From the NCBI GenBank assembly GCA_023268635.1, contig JALQUB010000005.1, positions 1 through 64,000 on the forward strand: DNA of 64,000 nucleotides, written 5' to 3'. The stretch is from Pseudomonadales bacterium. GTDB lineage: Bacteria; Pseudomonadota; Gammaproteobacteria; Pseudomonadales; Pseudohongiellaceae. Within the stretch, counting starts at the first letter, position 1. Each line of letters begins with the position of its first letter. This document shows, one piece after another, positions 55,867-64,000 of this stretch. The notes beneath the pieces are model-generated. The model made no database searches, was not told the DNA's origin, and worked only from the letters and a program-made list of their open reading frames with translations. Made by a program: the position numbers and the translations under genes.

Positions 55867-56411
55867 CCAGCCACGGGGCGTTTCTGAAGCTTGCGCTGAA
55901 GGGTGCGCCTGTGCATTTTTAGTTGCCGCGCGGTTTCGGAAACATTGCCATCGTTTTCGGCAAGTACCTTCTGAATATGCTCCCATTCGAGTCTTCGAAC
56001 TGACATGGGCTCGAGACTTGTCTCTTCGTGAGTTGCGGGACCTTGGTCGGCTGACGCATCTTCGGCGAGTAGTGCGTTAAGAATTTCAGCGGTGTCGGCC
56101 GGCTTGGCGAGATAGTTATCAGCGCCTAGTTTAATGGCCTCGACAGCGGTGGCTATGCTCGCGTATCCGGTAAGCATCAAGATGCGCATGCCTGGATTGC
56201 GTGTGCGCAGCGGCTGGATGAGGTTAAGAGAAGTGTGGCCGCCCAGATTCAAATCCAAGATAGCAAAATCGAACTCGGACTCTGCGATTTCGGAGGCGGC
56301 TGAGGGGGCGTCAGGCCTATGAGTTACTGAATAATTTCGCAGGCTCAATGCGCGCGCAATCGCTCGTGCGAAGACCTCATCATCTTCTACCAATAAAAGT
56401 TTCTTACTCAT
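55863..56411 (-). CDS. RegA/PrrA/RoxR-type response regulator
   Basis: 182 residues. The receiver domain (1-120) has the acidic pocket VEDDE and phosphoacceptor Asp53 in AILDLNLGG, with Thr in MLTGYAS and Lys in LAKPAD. A Fis-type helix-turn-helix at about 138-180 ends with MHRRTLQRKLQKRPV, the near-invariant tail of the RegA family. The family activates and represses respiratory, carbon and nitrogen genes according to redox state. It is co-transcribed with the sensor gene, overlapping its end by 8 bases. Confidence 0.93.
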   Translation of the reverse strand: MSKKLLLVEDDEVFARAIARALSLRNYSVTHRPDAPSAASEIAESEFDFAILDLNLGGHTSLNLIQPLRTRNPGMRILMLTGYASIATAVEAIKLGADNYLAKPADTAEILNALLAEDASADQGPATHEETSLEPMSVRRLEWEHIQKVLAENDGNVSETARQLKMHRRTLQRKLQKRPVAG

Positions 56412-57792
56412 GATGAGAGTTCTCGCTGTTCAAATCAGTCTGTGAGGAGTTCGACTCGGTATAGAGTGGCAGCAAAATGCGGGTCTGGGCCCCACCTTCC
56501 CTGAGATTGCTCATCTCGATGCTGCCTCCTAATCGCTGAATCGATGCATTGGCCAGATAAATTCCCAGCCCCATTCCACGATTACGCACAGAGATGAAGG
56601 GTTCGCCTAGGTTTTCCATGACCTCTTTGGGAATGCCAGGACCATCATCGCTAATGAGGATTTCTATCTGCTCGGTGTCGTTAACACGTGGCAATACACG
56701 GACATCGATGCGGACTTCGTTCGCTGTCGCTTTAAGGCTGTTCTCGATGATGTTAATCACGGCATGCTTAATGCTTGGGTCTGAACTTAGTCGTTTATTA
56801 TCAATATCCTGCATGGTGAGTTTGATGTTGGCGGCAGGATGGATGTTGGTCAGATATTCGCCGATATCGGCGGCAAATTCCGCAATTGTTAAGCTGTGTT
56901 CACCCTTGTTCTCTTCCTTATGGTAGTAGCGCGTGAGCTGGGTGAGGGAGTTGCGGCACCGAGAGACTTGCTGTTTCAAGGTCGATATATCTTCTTTGAC
57001 TTCGGGTGCCGCCAGGTGCTCCATCGCTATCGTATCGAGGTCCGCAAGCAGGACTGACATGGTGGAAAGCGGCGTCCCCAACGCATGGGCCGTGCCCGCA
57101 GCCAGTGTGCCGATTGCGATCAATTGCTCGCTTCGTAGCGCCTCCTCGCGAGCTTTTGCGAGGTTGAGTTCGCGCGCACGAATACCTTCGGCCATGCGTG
57201 TAATGAAGACGGTGATAAGCACCGAGCTCACCACGAAGATGACCCACATGCCGACCAAGTGGAGCTGGAAGGTCATCTGTTGAGTCCCTTCACCCATATT
57301 CATCTCCTGACCAGAACTCAAGTCGAGCAGTAGGAAAAATGTATAGATTACGGTGCTACCTACAGCAAAACTCACGACCATGACTCGTGGGAGTAGGGTC
57401 GCGCTGACTGCGAGCAGAACTAGGAGGTAGGAGATTAGAGGGTTGCTGACCCCTCCGGTGAGGCTCAGCAAGATCACAAGCAGGATGACGTCGATTAACA
57501 AGTGACCGAGCAATTCCATAGCGGATATAGCGGTTTCGCTTCGTAATCGCGATGATCCAAGGATTAGACTCGCCGCGACCGCGATGGCGAGTCCTGAGAC
57601 GGCGATGAGCGGAATTTCGATGTCTGTGAATGGACGCAGTAAGGCTACGGCGAGCAGTCCGACTACAGTGACGAATGCTCGCAGCTGCATGAGCCGTTGT
57701 AATGCTATTCGGTTCGGCGCGGCGTCGTTTTCTTGCAATGGGACAACGAAGTCGAATAGTCGAGATGAAGAGCGGCGGATGAATGGTGGCAT
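56404..57792 (-). CDS. RegB/PrrB/RoxS-type redox sensor histidine kinase
   Basis: 462 residues. Six or so membrane helices occupy about 35-200, with the quinone-binding motif GGVSNP at 113-118. The phospho-accepting His236 is in GTAHALGTPLSTM. Cys279 in QQVSRCRNSL lies about 43 residues past it, in keeping with the redox-active Cys of RegB. The ATPase domain has NIIENSLKATA, SDDGPGIP and RGMGLGIYLA. It should sense quinone redox state or oxygen and phosphorylate the RegA-like partner. Targets in this organism are unknown. The divergent methyltransferase-GNAT gene starts 185 bases away. Confidence 0.92.
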   Translation of the reverse strand: MPPFIRRSSSRLFDFVVPLQENDAAPNRIALQRLMQLRAFVTVVGLLAVALLRPFTDIEIPLIAVSGLAIAVAASLILGSSRLRSETAISAMELLGHLLIDVILLVILLSLTGGVSNPLISYLLVLLAVSATLLPRVMVVSFAVGSTVIYTFFLLLDLSSGQEMNMGEGTQQMTFQLHLVGMWVIFVVSSVLITVFITRMAEGIRARELNLAKAREEALRSEQLIAIGTLAAGTAHALGTPLSTMSVLLADLDTIAMEHLAAPEVKEDISTLKQQVSRCRNSLTQLTRYYHKEENKGEHSLTIAEFAADIGEYLTNIHPAANIKLTMQDIDNKRLSSDPSIKHAVINIIENSLKATANEVRIDVRVLPRVNDTEQIEILISDDGPGIPKEVMENLGEPFISVRNRGMGLGIYLANASIQRLGGSIEMSNLREGGAQTRILLPLYTESNSSQTDLNSENSHHE

Positions 57793-57976
57793 AGGCTGAT
57801 CCTATTGCTTATTAGCAATGAGCCCCTCTTGCTCAGGGCTGGCTCTTAAGTCTAGCGCATGTTCCATGGGTTTTTTAGGGTATCCATTACATGCGAGAAC
57901 TCCTTCTGCTCCATGCCCTAGGCAATTGGGTGTCAGCAGGCTATATTCAGCACTCACTCGCTCCACACGTTTACTC

Positions 57977-59758
57977 ATGACTGCCAACAATTCTGACAAG
58001 AAATTCAGTGCAATTGCTGCCGTGCTTAACTATGCCGGAATTGAATCCGGCCACTATCACTACGGTCTCTTCCCCGATTTTTCTCAGGTGACAGTCGAGA
58101 ACTTAGGTCTAGCGCAACAAGGCTTGGTGGAGCGATTGGCGGACGAGCTCACTGGGCAGCTGGAACGAGCCACTCGCAATCAGTCGCCAATGCGTGTGGC
58201 GCTAGTAGGCCCTAGTGCGGCTAGTTTGGTTGAGAGGCTCGGTGTTCTCCTCAGCATCGAATCGGCAGCGGGGATCGAATGTGGTGAAGTGGATTTGTTG
58301 GCTGGCGTCGACGATGAATATTTCAATGCCATTATTCTGGAGGGCAGTTATCGAAGCATCGATCAGATGAAATTATTGCTAGCTGCTCGATCAGCATTAA
58401 AAGCGGAAGGCACTCTTATCGTCTTCGCTGAGTTTTTGGATGATGATCGGGAAATACGACATTCGCTCCTGCCAAATATCAGTTCATTCAAGCAGCTTTC
58501 AACTAGGCTCGGCTTCAATCTTCAGGCCGAGACGAATATCAGTTTAAGCGCTCGGGCGTCTATTAAAACATTCAATGAACTTGCACGGGCTTATGCTGCT
58601 TCAGATCGGGGCTGTAATAAAGAGATGGCCGAAGCATTGCCTGCATTAATCGATGAGCTCGACGAAGCTGACCACGAGCTTTCCAGCGGTCGGCGAAGCT
58701 TGATGCTTTATAGTCTTCGCTTCGCCGGATTCACGAACGAGCTAACAGAGAGTGAATATGCTCGAGCCGAATATGGCGATAAGTCTAGTTTTCAGCCCGC
58801 TGACGTGGCGGAGCTATTTGAACGCAGTTTTGGGCAGCCCTTCGATGCGGCTGTTTGGCATTGGAAATACGAACTCGGGAATGGACACTGCGTAGTTGCA
58901 CGAGCGCAGAAAGAGGGTGACCTCGTCGCCCATTACGGTGGCGCGCCGCGTAAAATCAGTTATTTCGGAACATCCACACTTGCCATCCAACCATGCGATG
59001 TCATGGTAATGCCGGAAGAGCGGACTCGTTATGGGCGGGGCAGTTTATTTTTTAAGGTCGCGGCGACTTTTCTCGAGCGTGAAATCGGTAATACGGTCGA
59101 CCATCTACTCGGTTTCGGGTTTCCGAACAAGAAAACGATGCGGCTCGCGATTAGGTTAGGGCTTTATGAAAAGACCGATGACTTTATAGAACTCCGATTA
59201 CCCCTGCATCAGCCGAATGCGGCGGCTGGTATGACCGAGAGTTCAATAACATTTGAAGAGTTTTCAGAAGAAAATGCAGAACACCGAGAATGCCTCGAGG
59301 ATCTATGGAGTGAGATGCGGGAGGGGTTTGAAAAGGGTATCGTCGGAGAACGAGATTGGCGCTACATTGAGTATCGTTATCTGCAGCATCCTCACCGTAC
59401 CCGTTACCGATTGCTTTATCTCCGTGGCTTGGATGGTGAAATAAAAGCGCTCGTCGTGCTTAAGCGTAGTGGCGAAGCATGGTTGCTTATGGATATTGTG
59501 TGCGCAGCAAGTCGCGTGGCGGCACTGCTCGCCGAGTTAAATATTGCGCTAGCCGAAGAGTCGGTGCGTTTGGGGGAGCAGATTGGAGAATTGCTGTTCT
59601 GGATAACAAAAGGCTGGCTCGAATTAGTCGAGCTTCCAAATTCAACTGTACACGATCTCGGTATTGAAATTCCGTGTAATAGTTGGAACCCTGGTCCCTC
59701 GGCCGAATTACTCTACGGCAAGTGGTGGCTAACAGCAGGGGATATGGATTTCCAATAA
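57977..59758 (+). CDS. Degenerate SAM-methyltransferase domain fused to a GNAT-like domain
   Basis: 593 residues from the ATG at 57977; an open frame to 57818 adds 53 Cys/Ser-rich residues with no family match. The N-terminal 260 residues follow a class I methyltransferase order: GHYHYGLFPDFSQVTVENLG, then RVALVGPSAASLVERLG where a GxGxG cofactor loop is expected but lost, then FNAIILEGSYRSIDQ and ALKAEGTLIVFAEFL. From about 290 the chain resembles GNAT acyltransferases (FDAAVWHWKYELGNG, LVAHYGGAPRKISYFG, MPEERTRYGRGSLFFKV). Methylation is doubtful; acyl transfer is plausible. It precedes an acyl-CoA synthetase by 34 bases, which could supply its donor. Confidence 0.6.
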   Translation: MTANNSDKKFSAIAAVLNYAGIESGHYHYGLFPDFSQVTVENLGLAQQGLVERLADELTGQLERATRNQSPMRVALVGPSAASLVERLGVLLSIESAAGIECGEVDLLAGVDDEYFNAIILEGSYRSIDQMKLLLAARSALKAEGTLIVFAEFLDDDREIRHSLLPNISSFKQLSTRLGFNLQAETNISLSARASIKTFNELARAYAASDRGCNKEMAEALPALIDELDEADHELSSGRRSLMLYSLRFAGFTNELTESEYARAEYGDKSSFQPADVAELFERSFGQPFDAAVWHWKYELGNGHCVVARAQKEGDLVAHYGGAPRKISYFGTSTLAIQPCDVMVMPEERTRYGRGSLFFKVAATFLEREIGNTVDHLLGFGFPNKKTMRLAIRLGLYEKTDDFIELRLPLHQPNAAAGMTESSITFEEFSEENAEHRECLEDLWSEMREGFEKGIVGERDWRYIEYRYLQHPHRTRYRLLYLRGLDGEIKALVVLKRSGEAWLLMDIVCAASRVAALLAELNIALAEESVRLGEQIGELLFWITKGWLELVELPNSTVHDLGIEIPCNSWNPGPSAELLYGKWWLTAGDMDFQ

Positions 59759-59792
59759 AAACAAAAAATAATGATAAAGAGGAGAAGCAGGC

Positions 59793-61430
59793 GTGAACAT
59801 ATACGAACAGGGGCTCGATAAAAATTCGGCGAACTTCGCGGCATTAACACCGCTTAATTTTATCGAGCGAGCAGCGAGCGTCTACCCCAATCAGCCATCG
59901 ATAATTCATGGTGATACAACTTACACTTGGTCACAGACTTACCAGCGAGCCTGTTTGCTAGCGTCCGCTTTAGGAAAACTCGGTATAGGCAAGGGCGACA
60001 CGGTCGCGTTCATGGGGGCAAATACCCCCGAAACCTATGAGGCGCATTTTGGAGTGCCGATGATCGGCGCTGTACTGAATGCGCTCAATGTGCGCCTAGA
60101 TGCTAAGGCTATTGCGTTCATTCTTGAGCACGCCGAAGTGAAGGTGTTGTTTACTGACCGAGAGTACAGCGAAACCATCAAGGGAGCGATTGACCTCCTA
60201 AACAATAAGCCACTGGTGATCGATGTCGACGACCCTTATTTTGAGGGTGGCGAGTTGCTCGGTGAGATCGACTATGAAGCCCTCTTAAAGAAAGGAGATC
60301 CGGACTATCGCTGCTTCCAAGTGGAAGACGAATGGCAGGCTATTTCTCTCAATTACACCTCGGGCACCACGGGTGATCCAAAGGGAGTGGTTTTCCATCA
60401 TCGCGGCGCTTACTTGAATGCGATCTCGAATGCGATGTGCTGGAACATGACCTCACAGCCTGTGTATTTATGGACCTTGCCAATGTTTCATTGCAACGGT
60501 TGGTGCTTCCCCTGGACACTCGCGGCGGTGGTGGGCACTAATGTGTGTTTAAGGCATGTCAGGGCGGATGCCATCTTTGAGCTGATTAAGAAACACGGAG
60601 TGACACATTTCTGCGGTGCACCGGTGGTGCTTAACACCCTGCTCAATGCAGATCCGAGTCTGCACGAGGGCATGCCTAAGGGCATAAACGCGATGACAGC
60701 CGGCGCCGCACCACCTGCCGCAGTAATCTCGGGCATGGAGAAGCTCGGCTTTAACGTGACCCATGTCTATGGCCTCACTGAGACTTATGGGCCTTGTGTA
60801 GTCAGCGCCCCGCAAGCGTACTGGGCTGACCTGGAAATCGATGCGAAGGCCGAGTTAATGGCGCGTCAAGGTGTGAGGGCGCCGTTGCAGGATGAGTTGA
60901 TGGTCGCGGATCCTGAAACGCTAATACCGGTGCCGAAGGATGGTGTCACCATGGGGGAAATCTTCATGCGCGGCAATTTGGTCATGAAGGGCTATCTTAA
61001 AAACCTCAAGACGACCGAGGCTTCATTCGCGGGCGGTTGGTTCCACTCCGGAGATCTCGCAGTCTGGCATGAAGACGGCTATGTGCAAATTAAGGATCGC
61101 TCCAAAGACATCATCATCTCAGGAGGGGAGAATATTTCATCGTTAGAGGTTGAGTCAGCCCTGTTTCGTCACCCGAAAATCCTTGAAGCGGCTGTCGTGG
61201 CGGCCAGCGATGAAAAGTGGGGTGAGGTGCCCTGCGCATTCGTGTCGCTGAAAGATGGACAGGAGATGACAGCGCAGGAGCTGGTGGCTTACTGCCGCGA
61301 GGAGCTCGCGGCATTTAAGATTCCTAAGAAGGTGGAATTCGGTCCGATTGAGAAAACGTCGACGGGCAAAGTACAAAAATATCTTTTGCGCGAGCGTGCT
61401 GAGGACGTTCCGCTCATACCTAAGTCTTAG
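59793..61430 (+). CDS. Acyl-CoA synthetase (AMP-binding, medium/short-chain type)
   Basis: 545 residues. Motifs are LNYTSGTTGDPKGVVFHH, VYGLTETYGP, WFHSGDLAVWHEDGYVQIKD, RSKDIIISGGENISS and the catalytic Lys in KTSTGKVQKYLLR. The order and length match the AlkK/DmdB-like branch that activates medium-chain or 3-(methylthio)propionate-type acids. The exact acid is unknown. It follows the methyltransferase-GNAT gene with a short gap and an AAAGAGGAG ribosome site, so the pair may act together. Confidence 0.9.
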   Translation: MNIYEQGLDKNSANFAALTPLNFIERAASVYPNQPSIIHGDTTYTWSQTYQRACLLASALGKLGIGKGDTVAFMGANTPETYEAHFGVPMIGAVLNALNVRLDAKAIAFILEHAEVKVLFTDREYSETIKGAIDLLNNKPLVIDVDDPYFEGGELLGEIDYEALLKKGDPDYRCFQVEDEWQAISLNYTSGTTGDPKGVVFHHRGAYLNAISNAMCWNMTSQPVYLWTLPMFHCNGWCFPWTLAAVVGTNVCLRHVRADAIFELIKKHGVTHFCGAPVVLNTLLNADPSLHEGMPKGINAMTAGAAPPAAVISGMEKLGFNVTHVYGLTETYGPCVVSAPQAYWADLEIDAKAELMARQGVRAPLQDELMVADPETLIPVPKDGVTMGEIFMRGNLVMKGYLKNLKTTEASFAGGWFHSGDLAVWHEDGYVQIKDRSKDIIISGGENISSLEVESALFRHPKILEAAVVAASDEKWGEVPCAFVSLKDGQEMTAQELVAYCREELAAFKIPKKVEFGPIEKTSTGKVQKYLLRERAEDVPLIPKS

Positions 61431-61432
61431 AA

Positions 61433-62170
61433 CTAATCGAGGTAATGGCGCTTAATCTCACCTACTTGAGCGCCATCTTCGATGTTCAGGTCTACTTCGC
61501 GATAGAGGTGGATGTCACCTTTCACGACTGAGCTCGAGTCGATGGTTAGTTCGGGCGTCCTCTTCTTTGATTTAAACCAGCGGTTCCAGAAATTGTGGTT
61601 CCCTTCGTAGACAATAACGCCTTCGATCACTGTGCCATTGCGTAGGGATATGTCACCGTTAGTGGTGGTGACGCTGTCGCCGACTCGCACGTTGGTCAGA
61701 TTGATCTTGCCGTTCACGGTTTCGATACCGCCACCTACGGTGCTGCCTTGGTCGATACGAATGCTTCCGTTCACGGTCTCAACAGAGCGTTTAACCATGA
61801 CTTCTCGACCGAGGCTTAGGCTGCCATTGACTGCTTCGACGCTGTCAACGTGCACCTCATCCGCGAGGTCAATACTTCCGTTAACTGATTCTATTTCAAT
61901 CGCTGTGGCGCCTCGTTCGATGCTGATGCTGCCATTGACCGACGACACTTCACCAACGGATGCATTCTGACCGATGGTCACGCCGCCATTTACTGAGGAG
62001 ATTTCGCCGGCGGTTTCGTTAGCCATGACACGAACTCTGCCGTTGACTTTACTAATGTCTCCCTCTTCTCCTGCTGCGTGTGCGCTACTGGCAAATAGAT
62101 AGCTTGATAGCAAGAGGGCGAAAAGCGTCGCCGCCGTGAGTTTTACATTGTGATTTATATTGAACGGCAT
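61433..62170 (-). CDS. Exported beta-solenoid repeat protein
   Basis: 245 residues. A signal peptide ends ASSAHA at about residue 32. From residue 42 eight units of the form VNGSIxI recur every 18 or 19 residues (starting at 42, 60, 78, 96, 114, 133, 152 and 170). This spacing equals one turn of a left-handed beta-helix, as in bactofilins. A short basic-aromatic insertion (NHNFWNRWFKSKKR) and a last pair of strands close the domain. No enzyme motif is seen. The fold and export suggest a structural or binding role at the envelope. It converges with the acyl-CoA synthetase gene (2 bases between stops). Confidence 0.65.
   Translation of the reverse strand: MPFNINHNVKLTAATLFALLLSSYLFASSAHAAGEEGDISKVNGRVRVMANETAGEISSVNGGVTIGQNASVGEVSSVNGSISIERGATAIEIESVNGSIDLADEVHVDSVEAVNGSLSLGREVMVKRSVETVNGSIRIDQGSTVGGGIETVNGKINLTNVRVGDSVTTTNGDISLRNGTVIEGVIVYEGNHNFWNRWFKSKKRTPELTIDSSSVVKGDIHLYREVDLNIEDGAQVGEIKRHYLD
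61616..62056 (-). repeat. Eight-fold 54-57 base coding repeat in the beta-solenoid gene
   Basis: Each unit encodes VNG plus alternating hydrophobic residues. The units differ strongly in DNA sequence but keep the VNG triplet, so the repetition is old and held by selection on fold. Confidence 0.65.
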
Positions 62171-62552
62171 AATGTACTCTCCATTCTTGAATGAACTATG
62201 TGATTTCGACGAATAGATGCTTCGATATTCGTTTCTGAACTAATCTAAGCAAGTTGTCTGCCAATTCTAGAAAACATTTAATAATCAGAAGGTTATTGTT
62301 TAAAGTGCGCGCTAGACCAATCAGAATTAATCGCCAATCTTTTAATTAATGCCTAATATGTGGCGAAATTAGCTAAGTGTCTATGTGGGTCGCCCCGTCA
62401 GAGCGGCTACCCTGCAAGCCGCTTTACTCCGAAAAGGCTATGAGCTAAGTTCTTCTGAGATTTAGCTCTGGTAAGTATTAAGACTCTAGAGATGGGTAAA
62501 AGTTACATCCGCTTTAGGATCAAGCAAACAATAAAATCAAGAAGGTATTAGC
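62171..62552. other. 382-base AT-rich divergent intergenic region
   Basis: Lies between the beta-solenoid gene and the MBL-fold gene, which diverge. Bases 62220-62390 are AT-rich and probably hold promoters. Two hairpins near the MBL gene are listed separately. No additional gene was recognised. Confidence 0.5.
62402..62468 (+). promoter_or_regulatory. Structured leader: two adjacent hairpins upstream of the MBL-fold gene
   Basis: AGCGGCT and AGCCGCT (62402-62408 and 62417-62423) form a 7-bp stem with an 8-base loop. GAGCTAA and TTAGCTC (62442-62448 and 62462-62468) form a second stem that can extend by wobble pairs. They lie 85-150 bases before the ATG. No known riboswitch consensus was recognised. 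Confidence 0.35.
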
Positions 62553-63692
62553 ATGAGCTCTCTGTATTCTAAGTCTCTCGACAATCCAACTCGACTCTCT
62601 TGTCTTCCTCGTCTTTCTAGTTTTCCTCAATTGAGCTGCGCACTCGCTGCCGCGTTATTGGCTAGCATGGCCACCACAGTCACCGCACAGGATTCTTTCG
62701 GGGAGGTGCGTGAGTCAGCCTCTCATCGTTTTGAAGAGATAGCGGACGGTGTGTGGTTCGCGACCGGGACGGGCAGTGTTTATACGATGAGCAATGCACT
62801 CGTTCTTGTTGGCACAAAGGACACATTGCTCGTTGATTCGCACGTCACTCCCGCGGCGTCGCAGGCGCTTATCGATTCGCTCTATGTGCTAACCGACAAG
62901 CCTGTACGCTATCTGGTGAATAGTCATTATCACTTCGATCATGCTCATGGGAATCAGACCTTTCCTGAGAATGTTGAAATCATCGGTCATGAATATACTC
63001 GCAGTAAGCTCAATGGAGAGCTAGGCAATGTGCTGCAAGAAGTGACCTTTAAGAGCTTCTCCGATCCGGTGCCTGCCACTGTGAGGAGTCTCGAACGGCA
63101 GGCGGCTGATGCGGGCAGCGGTCCGCGTCGCGAACAGCTCCTCCAGCAAGCTAAAGTGCAGCGTGATTACATGGAGTCGATCAAGGAGATCGTGCCAACA
63201 CCCCCCAATATCACACTGGAAGAAAAGATGACTCTCTTTCAAAGCATTGAAGATGGGAGTCGAGAAATTCAACTCCGACATCTCGGCCGTGCGCACACGG
63301 GCGGTGACGTGGTGATCTTCTTGCCCGATGAGAAGATAGTATTCACTGGCGACATGATGCTGCCATTCCTCGCATATATGGGAGATGGGCATGTCGATGA
63401 ATGGCCTGCGACATTAGACGAGCTCAAAAAACTAGACTTCGATGTCTGGTTACCTGGCCATGGTTCACCCATGCGCTCGCGCAAGCCGATCCACGATTTT
63501 CAAGCTTATCTCCGAGACCTTTGGGTCAAAGCGAGCGATATGCATGCGGCGGGAATCGATGCAAAAACGGCAGCTGAGACCCTGGATATGACGAATCACT
63601 CGGAGAGTTTTCCTCAAATTAGGGCGCCAGGTGTCGATCCGCGGGCAATCAATCGTCTCTACAGTCTGTTAGACGCTCGTAGCGAACAATAA
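62553..63692 (+). CDS. Secreted MBL-fold metallo-hydrolase
   Basis: 379 residues with a signal peptide (hydrophobic stretch about 28-40, ending TTVTAQ), preceded by a Ser-rich N-region. The zinc motif HYHFDH (125-130, HxHxDH) is intact, with later ligands His in LGRAHTGGDV, Asp in VFTGDMMLP and His in WLPGHGSPM. By family knowledge it hydrolyses an ester, thioester or lactam in the periplasm. It resembles hydrolases near alcohol-oxidation and quinohemoprotein systems; not a proven beta-lactamase. An AAGAAGG ribosome site precedes the start. The next gene, a thioesterase, follows 25 bases later. Confidence 0.85.
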   Translation: MSSLYSKSLDNPTRLSCLPRLSSFPQLSCALAAALLASMATTVTAQDSFGEVRESASHRFEEIADGVWFATGTGSVYTMSNALVLVGTKDTLLVDSHVTPAASQALIDSLYVLTDKPVRYLVNSHYHFDHAHGNQTFPENVEIIGHEYTRSKLNGELGNVLQEVTFKSFSDPVPATVRSLERQAADAGSGPRREQLLQQAKVQRDYMESIKEIVPTPPNITLEEKMTLFQSIEDGSREIQLRHLGRAHTGGDVVIFLPDEKIVFTGDMMLPFLAYMGDGHVDEWPATLDELKKLDFDVWLPGHGSPMRSRKPIHDFQAYLRDLWVKASDMHAAGIDAKTAAETLDMTNHSESFPQIRAPGVDPRAINRLYSLLDARSEQ

Positions 63693-63717
63693 GCCGATTA
63701 GCAATTTAGGATTTGTT

Positions 63718-64000
63718 ATGTCTGATGTAGACGAGCGGCCGTTGTTTCTCAAACCTGGGCATCATGCGGGCGATCTCTTAGAGTCACGCCAGTGGCTAAT
63801 ACTTCGAGAAGAGCGAGGCTTGGTTGAAGTGGAAGCGCATCTTCCAGAACATCTCTTGAACCCGAGAGATCAACTGTTTGGAGGATTCACTGGGACCTAT
63901 GTCGATATGATATCGATATGGACCGTCCGGACTCTGTTCGGTTCAAATCAAAGTTTTAAATGGTCGGCAACGGTGAATATGCGCATTGATTACTTCGCAC
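63718..64000 (+). CDS. Hotdog-fold thioesterase, PaaI type (3' end outside window)
   Basis: The open frame runs from the ATG at 63718 to the end of the window, 94 codons. It reads NPRDQLFGGFTGTYVDMISI and WSATVNMRIDYF, the hotdog core in which the helix after the Gly-rich turn carries the active-site Asp. It should hydrolyse acyl-CoA thioesters. Position beside the MBL hydrolase and the acyl-CoA synthetases supports a lipid or acyl-CoA role. Confidence 0.7.
   Translation, partial: MSDVDERPLFLKPGHHAGDLLESRQWLILREERGLVEVEAHLPEHLLNPRDQLFGGFTGTYVDMISIWTVRTLFGSNQSFKWSATVNMRIDYFA

Noticed and set aside
62553-63692. Beta-lactamase resistance gene
   Set aside because: The MBL zinc motif is shared by many hydrolases, and the sequence resembles other secreted MBL-fold enzymes more than known B-class lactamases.

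Overview
The window is compact, protein-dense bacterial DNA of moderately high GC. The gene set points to a Gammaproteobacterium, probably a free-living aquatic relative of the Pseudomonadales/Cellvibrionales lineages (inference). Markers are a holD-like gene followed by rimI, prfC, tgt-yajC-secD-secF, a long mltD, a RegB/RegA-type redox two-component pair and an SO2930-type cytochrome. I found no insertion sequences, phage genes, CRISPR arrays, tRNAs or rRNAs.

Layout. 1-3.2 kb: the tail of a truncated gene, a VanX-like D,D-dipeptidase, and a divergently read pair of lipoproteins (diheme cytochrome and parallel beta-helix protein). 3.5-12.6 kb: a co-directional uptake and catabolic block with a TAXI-type TRAP transporter, rhodanese, exported VOC protein, aldo/keto reductase, nuclease-like lipoprotein without its catalytic His, FAH-family hydrolase and SLC13-type transporter. 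12.7-20.7 kb: mostly minus-strand genes (acidic small protein, acyl-CoA ligase, quinone oxidoreductase, zinc-finger protein, hisC, two envelope proteins of unknown function), with the holD-like/rimI pair on the plus strand. 20.66-21.23 kb: an AT-rich intergenic region with DnaA-box-like sites. 21.2-35.4 kb: housekeeping genes (acyl-CoA dehydrogenase, prfC, tgt, yajC, secD, secF, mltD), a DUF3524 glycosyltransferase resembling tRNA-queuosine mannosyltransferase, GST, SDR and Nudix genes.

35.4-50.0 kb is the most striking part: eight tightly packed or overlapping plus-strand genes forming a MoxR/VWA envelope system. The order is DUF4175-like coiled-coil membrane protein, VWA membrane protein, caspase-fold protein lacking its Cys, TPR protein with a zinc-peptidase motif, DUF4159 protein, MoxR AAA+ ATPase, DUF58 protein and BatA-like VWA protein. 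The layout suggests a cytoplasmic ATPase acting through membrane VWA proteins on periplasmic partners, but its substrate is unknown.

50.4-64 kb holds an RND efflux permease and adaptor, an SDR, the RegA/RegB-like pair, a degenerate methyltransferase-GNAT fusion, an acyl-CoA synthetase, an 18-residue-repeat beta-solenoid protein, a secreted metallo-beta-lactamase-fold hydrolase with a structured leader, and the start of a hotdog thioesterase.

Several starts were revised from the longest open frame using Shine-Dalgarno sites and signal peptides. The notable cases are a probable CTG start at 20123 and a TTG start at 54744. All functional calls rest on reading motifs by eye; no database search was run.
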